NCBI GenBank assembly: GCA_045648425.1
Contig: JAZRNV010000026.1
Span: 1-17,044 of the forward strand
Source: RGIG2206 sp045648425
Lineage (GTDB): Bacteria > Bacillota > Clostridia > Oscillospirales > Acutalibacteraceae
Length of the DNA stretch: 17,044 nt
Direction of reading: 5' to 3'
Shown: piece after piece, positions 14,778-17,044 of the stretch
Position numbering within the stretch: the stretch's first letter is position 1
How the letters are laid out: every line of letters begins with the position of its first letter
Notes under the pieces: generated by a model
What the model saw: the letters and a program-made list of their open reading frames with translations, nothing else
What the model was told of the DNA's origin: nothing
The model's database searches: none
Made by a program: the position numbers and the translations under genes

Positions 14778-15408
14778 GCTCAAGCACCGCTTGAGCCATA
14801 TCCTGAGCGTTAAACACAGCACTGCCCGCAACAAGAATATTGGCGCCTGCCTTTGCGGCAATGGGCGCAGTTTTCATATTGATACCGCCGTCAACCTGAA
14901 TATCCATCTCAAGGCCCCTGCGGTCGCACTCAGCACGAATTGCTGCAATTTTATCGGTGGCGCTTTCAATATATGACTGACCGCCGAAGCCGGGCTCAAC
15001 CGACATAACCAGCACCATACCCACCTCGTCAAGCAGGTCAAAAATGGCCTCGGCAGGGGTGGCGGGCTTGATGGTGATTGAGGGAATAGCACCGGCATTT
15101 TTTATCATTCTAAGGGTTTCGCGCACGTCACAGTCACTTTCATAATGGATGGAGATACGCTGTGCAAACTTCGCAAATTTTTCAACATAAAGCTGAGGTT
15201 TGGTTATCATCAAATGCACATCCAGAGGAATATCGGTGTGCTTATAAATGGACTCGGTTACAGGAAAACCGATAGAAAGATTAGGCACAAATATGCCATC
15301 CATAACATCAATATGAAGCATTTCGGCGCCGGATTTTTCCAACTTTTTAAGGGCTGAGCTTAACTCAACAAAATCTGCCGCCAGCATTGAAGGTGAAATC
15401 TGAACCAT
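14755..15408 (-). CDS. rpe: Ribulose-phosphate 3-epimerase
   Basis: It interconverts ribulose 5-phosphate and xylulose 5-phosphate in the pentose phosphate pathway as a cytosolic TIM barrel. The product is 217 residues. Markers in order are SPSMLAADF (5-13), HIDVMDG with His32 and catalytic Asp34, DVHLMI with His65, SVEPGFGGQSY, and VDGGIN with catalytic Asp173. GGAGGA precedes the ATG by about 7 bases and a promoter lies at 15440-15468. Its last 23 bases overlap the mecA-like gene tail to tail. Ribulose 5-phosphate is also the TarJ substrate, so the enzyme could affect supply to the polymer operon (inference from proximity only). Confidence 0.95.
   Translation of the reverse strand: MVQISPSMLAADFVELSSALKKLEKSGAEMLHIDVMDGIFVPNLSIGFPVTESIYKHTDIPLDVHLMITKPQLYVEKFAKFAQRISIHYESDCDVRETLRMIKNAGAIPSITIKPATPAEAIFDLLDEVGMVLVMSVEPGFGGQSYIESATDKIAAIRAECDRRGLEMDIQVDGGINMKTAPIAAKAGANILVAGSAVFNAQDMAQAVLELKAVCEQ
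14778..14796 (+). other. Hairpin directly after the mecA-like stop codon, inside rpe
   Basis: GCTCAAGC-ACC-GCTTGAGC is a perfect 8-bp stem beginning on the base after the forward TAA. No T-run follows on the forward strand. On the reverse strand the same bases code for QAVLEL of the epimerase. It could protect or define the mecA transcript end. Confidence 0.4.
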
Positions 15409-15439
15409 TTAAAATTCCTCCGTTTTCGTTTTCGTTTTT

Positions 15440-15468
15440 ATTTTAACCCTAATCGTACTAAAAATCAA
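15440..15468 (-). promoter_or_regulatory. Promoter of rpe
   Basis: On the reverse strand TTGATT (15468-15463) and TAAAAT (15445-15440) are 17 bases apart. A short ACGAAA tandem repeat (three copies, about 15421-15438) lies in the leader next to the ribosome site. Confidence 0.65.
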
Positions 15469-15505
15469 GTGTTTGGTTAAGATAATAAAAAGCGAGGTGA
15501 TTTTT

Positions 15506-15682
15506 ATGTTTTTCAGAAGAAAGCCCCCCGTGGGAACCTATATGCTTGTGGCCGTTTCCGCCGCCGCAGTGGGCGCGATGGGATGTGCCGCCCTTTACAA
15601 TCGCGGCAATATGAAATCCCTCAAGCGCAAAGCATCAAAAATGGTAGACAAGGTTGTTGACAATATTGGCAGTATGATGTAA
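15506..15682 (+). CDS. Small single-pass membrane protein (58 residues), unknown function
   Basis: I start at ATG 15506 because GAGGTGA lies 5 bases upstream; an upstream GTG in the same frame has no ribosome site. The product has a short basic N-terminus (MFFRRKPP), one hydrophobic, Ala-rich helix at about residues 11-31 with one Cys, and a basic C-terminal half (MKSLKRKASKMVDKVVDNIG) that should be an amphipathic helix in the cytosol. YtxH-like and other short Clostridia proteins have a similar plan, but I recognise no specific family. It lies 28 bases before the esterase gene on the same strand, so the two are probably cotranscribed. Confidence 0.7.
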   Translation: MFFRRKPPVGTYMLVAVSAAAVGAMGCAALYNRGNMKSLKRKASKMVDKVVDNIGSMM

Positions 15683-15710
15683 AATTTTGCTGAAAGCGAG
15701 GTTTTACATC

Positions 15711-16496
15711 ATGCAAACATTTAAACTTTGGGACAATGTGCCCGGTCTTTGTGAAGAAACACCCGTGCTTGATTACTATCCTGCCCAAAATAAGGTGACC
15801 GATGCCACCGTTGTTATTTTGCCCGGCGGCGGCTATGGGATGAGAGCGCCTCACGAAGGCGAGGGCTATGCTCTTTACTTTAATTCTATTGGAATGGATG
15901 CCTTTGTATGTCAATACAGAGTCAGCCCACACTGTTTTCCTCTGCCCCTGCTGGATTCTCGTCGCGCCATCCGCTTTGTGCGCGCCAATGCCGAAAAATT
16001 CGGTATAAATAAAGACAAAATCGCCATTATGGGCTCGTCAGCCGGCGGTCATCTTGCCGCGCTGACCTCTACATATACCCGACCGATTGACTTTGAAGGC
16101 GCAGACGAAATTGACAATCAATCACCCGCCCCCAACGCAACAATTTTGTGCTATCCCGTTATTTGCTCACCCGACTCATTGGTGGCTCACGTGGGCAGCT
16201 ACGACAATCTTGTTGGCAAGGGCAATCACGCCCAAAGTGTTCGTTTTTCTTGCGATAAGCTGGTAAGCGAAACCACTCCCCCTGCATTTGTATGGCACAC
16301 CTCTGACGACCAAACCGTCAACGTGGCAAACAGCTTAAGATACGGCGAAGCGCTGCGCAACCACAACATTTTGTTCGAGCTGCACGTTTTCCCATCGGGC
16401 AAGCACGGCCTGGGCCTTGCCCCCAACTCGCCTTATGTTGCGAGATGGGCAGATATGCTTAAAGCGTGGCTTGAATATATTGAATTTTTGGGATAA
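15711..16496 (+). CDS. Alpha/beta-hydrolase, probable carbohydrate (acetylxylan-type) esterase
   Basis: It would hydrolyse an ester, plausibly removing acetyl groups from plant or surface sugars. The product is 261 residues from ATG 15711, with GCGAGG 9 bases upstream; an in-frame TTG at 15687 has no ribosome site. An oxyanion-hole motif LPGGGYGMRAPHEG lies near residue 40. The catalytic triad is Ser110 in GSSAGG, Asp199 or Asp200 in TSDDQTV, and His232 in GKHGLG. No signal peptide is seen, so it should act in the cytosol on imported oligosaccharides. The layout fits the BD-FAE/Axe-like acetyl esterase group; carboxylesterase of other specificity is possible. A small membrane protein gene precedes it and a terminator follows 15 bases after the stop. 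Confidence 0.82.
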   Translation: MQTFKLWDNVPGLCEETPVLDYYPAQNKVTDATVVILPGGGYGMRAPHEGEGYALYFNSIGMDAFVCQYRVSPHCFPLPLLDSRRAIRFVRANAEKFGINKDKIAIMGSSAGGHLAALTSTYTRPIDFEGADEIDNQSPAPNATILCYPVICSPDSLVAHVGSYDNLVGKGNHAQSVRFSCDKLVSETTPPAFVWHTSDDQTVNVANSLRYGEALRNHNILFELHVFPSGKHGLGLAPNSPYVARWADMLKAWLEYIEFLG

Positions 16497-16511
16497 TAAA
16501 ATAAAAATCAC

Positions 16512-16545
16512 CCCCCGCTCATTCTTAATGAGCGGGGGTTTAACA
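16512..16545. terminator. Bidirectional-type terminator after the esterase gene
   Basis: CCCCCGCTCATT-CTT-AATGAGCGGGGG is a perfect 12-bp stem. Forward it is followed only by TTTAAC. On the reverse strand it is followed by TGATTTTTATTTTATT, so it may serve the reverse-strand gene at 16715-16978 as well. Confidence 0.8.
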
Positions 16546-16666
16546 ATGTTCTTCACGCTTTACCGCTGAAGTATAGTTTATAAACGTCGGTTTCTCAGAG
16601 CAATCAATTAGGAGTATAACTTTAGTGTCCTTGCAGTTACCTCCAAAACAGACTGAAAAGGGAGTT

Positions 16667-16703
16667 GCGGTTAGGTATAAACCGCCTAAAGGCAGAGGTT
16701 TTT
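16667..16703 (+). other. Pair of mutually exclusive hairpins, attenuator-like
   Basis: GCGGTT (16667-16672) can pair with AACCGC (16680-16685). The same AAACC (16679-16683) can instead pair with GGTTT (16697-16701), enclosing GCC-taaa-GGC (16684-16693), followed by TT. The arrangement resembles a switch, but there is no clear target gene on the forward strand. Confidence 0.25.
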
Positions 16704-16714
16704 ACGGAGCAAGG

Positions 16715-16978
16715 TTATTTAACGGTTTTGTTGAATATAAGGCAAAACAATGCACTCAGCATCACAGCGGCACCTAAAAAGGTGATAACCATTGGCCAAC
16801 CGGACCAGCACGACATATACAAATGCCTGAAGATTGGCATATCGGCGCCACCGATAATGGCAATGGGCCCCTTTTGCGCTATGCGGATGTTAAGCATAAC
16901 AATGGGATACGCCAGACTTGCAACCACCGTCAGCGCGCCAACAATAAGGGCTATAACAGATATTTTTTTAAGTTTCAT
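16715..16978 (-). CDS. Small two-helix membrane protein with an IIGGAD motif
   Basis: The 87-residue product starts at ATG 16978, 6 bases after GGAGGA. Hydrophobic helix 1 spans about residues 6-31, a basic and Gly-rich loop follows (IRIAQKGPIAIIGGADMPIF), then helix 2 at about 60-82. IIGGAD followed by a Pro recalls the IIGGADGPT motif in the beta subunit of sodium-pumping decarboxylases (OadB/GcdB/MmdB), although the protein is far too short to be that subunit. Short membrane proteins with such a motif occur in Clostridia to my memory, with unknown function. The gene stands alone; the strong terminator at 16512-16545 lies beyond its stop, about 170 bases on. Confidence 0.65.
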   Translation of the reverse strand: MKLKKISVIALIVGALTVVASLAYPIVMLNIRIAQKGPIAIIGGADMPIFRHLYMSCWSGWPMVITFLGAAVMLSALFCLIFNKTVK

Positions 16979-17008
16979 AGTCGTTCCTCCGTTAGTCGGT
17001 CATCAACT

Positions 17009-17036
17009 GTTTAAAAGGGAGCATATATCCTTAAAC
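17009..17036. promoter_or_regulatory. Imperfect inverted repeat upstream of the IIGGAD gene
   Basis: GTTTAAAAGG and CCTTAAAC are near-complementary arms around GAGCATATAT. The repeat lies about 30 bases upstream of the 16978 start codon, where a promoter or operator would be expected, but the window ends too soon to see a -35. Confidence 0.25.
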
Positions 17037-17044
17037 AATCTGGC

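Noticed and set aside
15687..15710. Upstream TTG start for the esterase
   Set aside because: No ribosome site precedes it, whereas GCGAGG lies 9 bases before the ATG at 15711.
16625..16777. GTG-initiated 50-codon forward frame
   Set aside because: The ribosome site is distant (10 bases), the frame overlaps hairpins and the 3' end of a better reverse gene; kept only as a finding.

Overview
The window looks like a chromosomal segment of a Gram-positive Clostridia member, probably of the gut Oscillospirales/Ruminococcaceae type. The signs are strong AGGAGG-type ribosome binding sites, short hairpin-plus-T terminators, a secreted surface protein ending in cysteine-rich 'LGH' repeats, a teichoic-acid-type export operon, a MecA-like adaptor, and a bipartite palindromic intergenic repeat that I recall from that group. 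The placement is inference; no rRNA or tRNA gene is present to fix it.

Layout. (1) 1-3561, minus: the first 1187 codons of a very large secreted protein (signal peptide, three probable beta-sandwich domains, an InlB-like repeat, seven LGH repeats); its C-terminus lies outside the window. Its promoter and a palindrome are at 3642-3683. (2) 3691-4210: gene-free, holding a terminator, a bipartite palindromic repeat (about 3938-4056) and two more hairpins. (3) 4211-5233, minus: a PfkB-family sugar kinase, best called 2-keto-3-deoxygluconate kinase. (4) 5234-5532: divergent control region with two promoters and several inverted repeats. (5) 5533-13894, plus: eight tightly spaced genes ending in a 15-bp-stem terminator. 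They are a TarI-like cytidylyltransferase, a TarJ-like reductase, an ABC permease, an ABC ATPase with a Wzt-like C-terminal domain, two tandem TagF/TarL-type polyol-phosphate transferases, a dCMP deaminase and a cysteine synthase. (6) 13956-14090, minus: a 44-residue membrane microprotein. (7) 14241-14777, plus, MecA-like, and 14755-15408, minus, ribulose-phosphate 3-epimerase, which overlap tail to tail. (8) 15506-16496, plus: a small membrane protein followed by an alpha/beta-hydrolase esterase, then a terminator. (9) 16715-16978, minus: a small membrane protein with an IIGGAD motif.

How the genes work together. The core operon reads as a ribitol-phosphate polymer pathway. TarJ would reduce ribulose 5-phosphate to ribitol 5-phosphate, TarI would activate it as CDP-ribitol, the two transferases would prime and extend the chain, and the ABC pair would export it. 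No TagO/TagA/TagB linkage-unit enzyme and no LCP ligase is visible, so the acceptor is unknown. The nearby epimerase acts on the same ribulose 5-phosphate pool, which is suggestive but not proof of a link. dCMP deaminase and CysK sit at the operon's tail with no obvious role in the polymer.

I see no CRISPR array, phage, integrase or transposase gene. The least ordinary items are the Wzt-type domain on the teichoic-acid-like exporter, the tandem transferases, the 44-residue microprotein, the IIGGAD protein, and the mecA/rpe overlap with a hairpin at the mecA stop.
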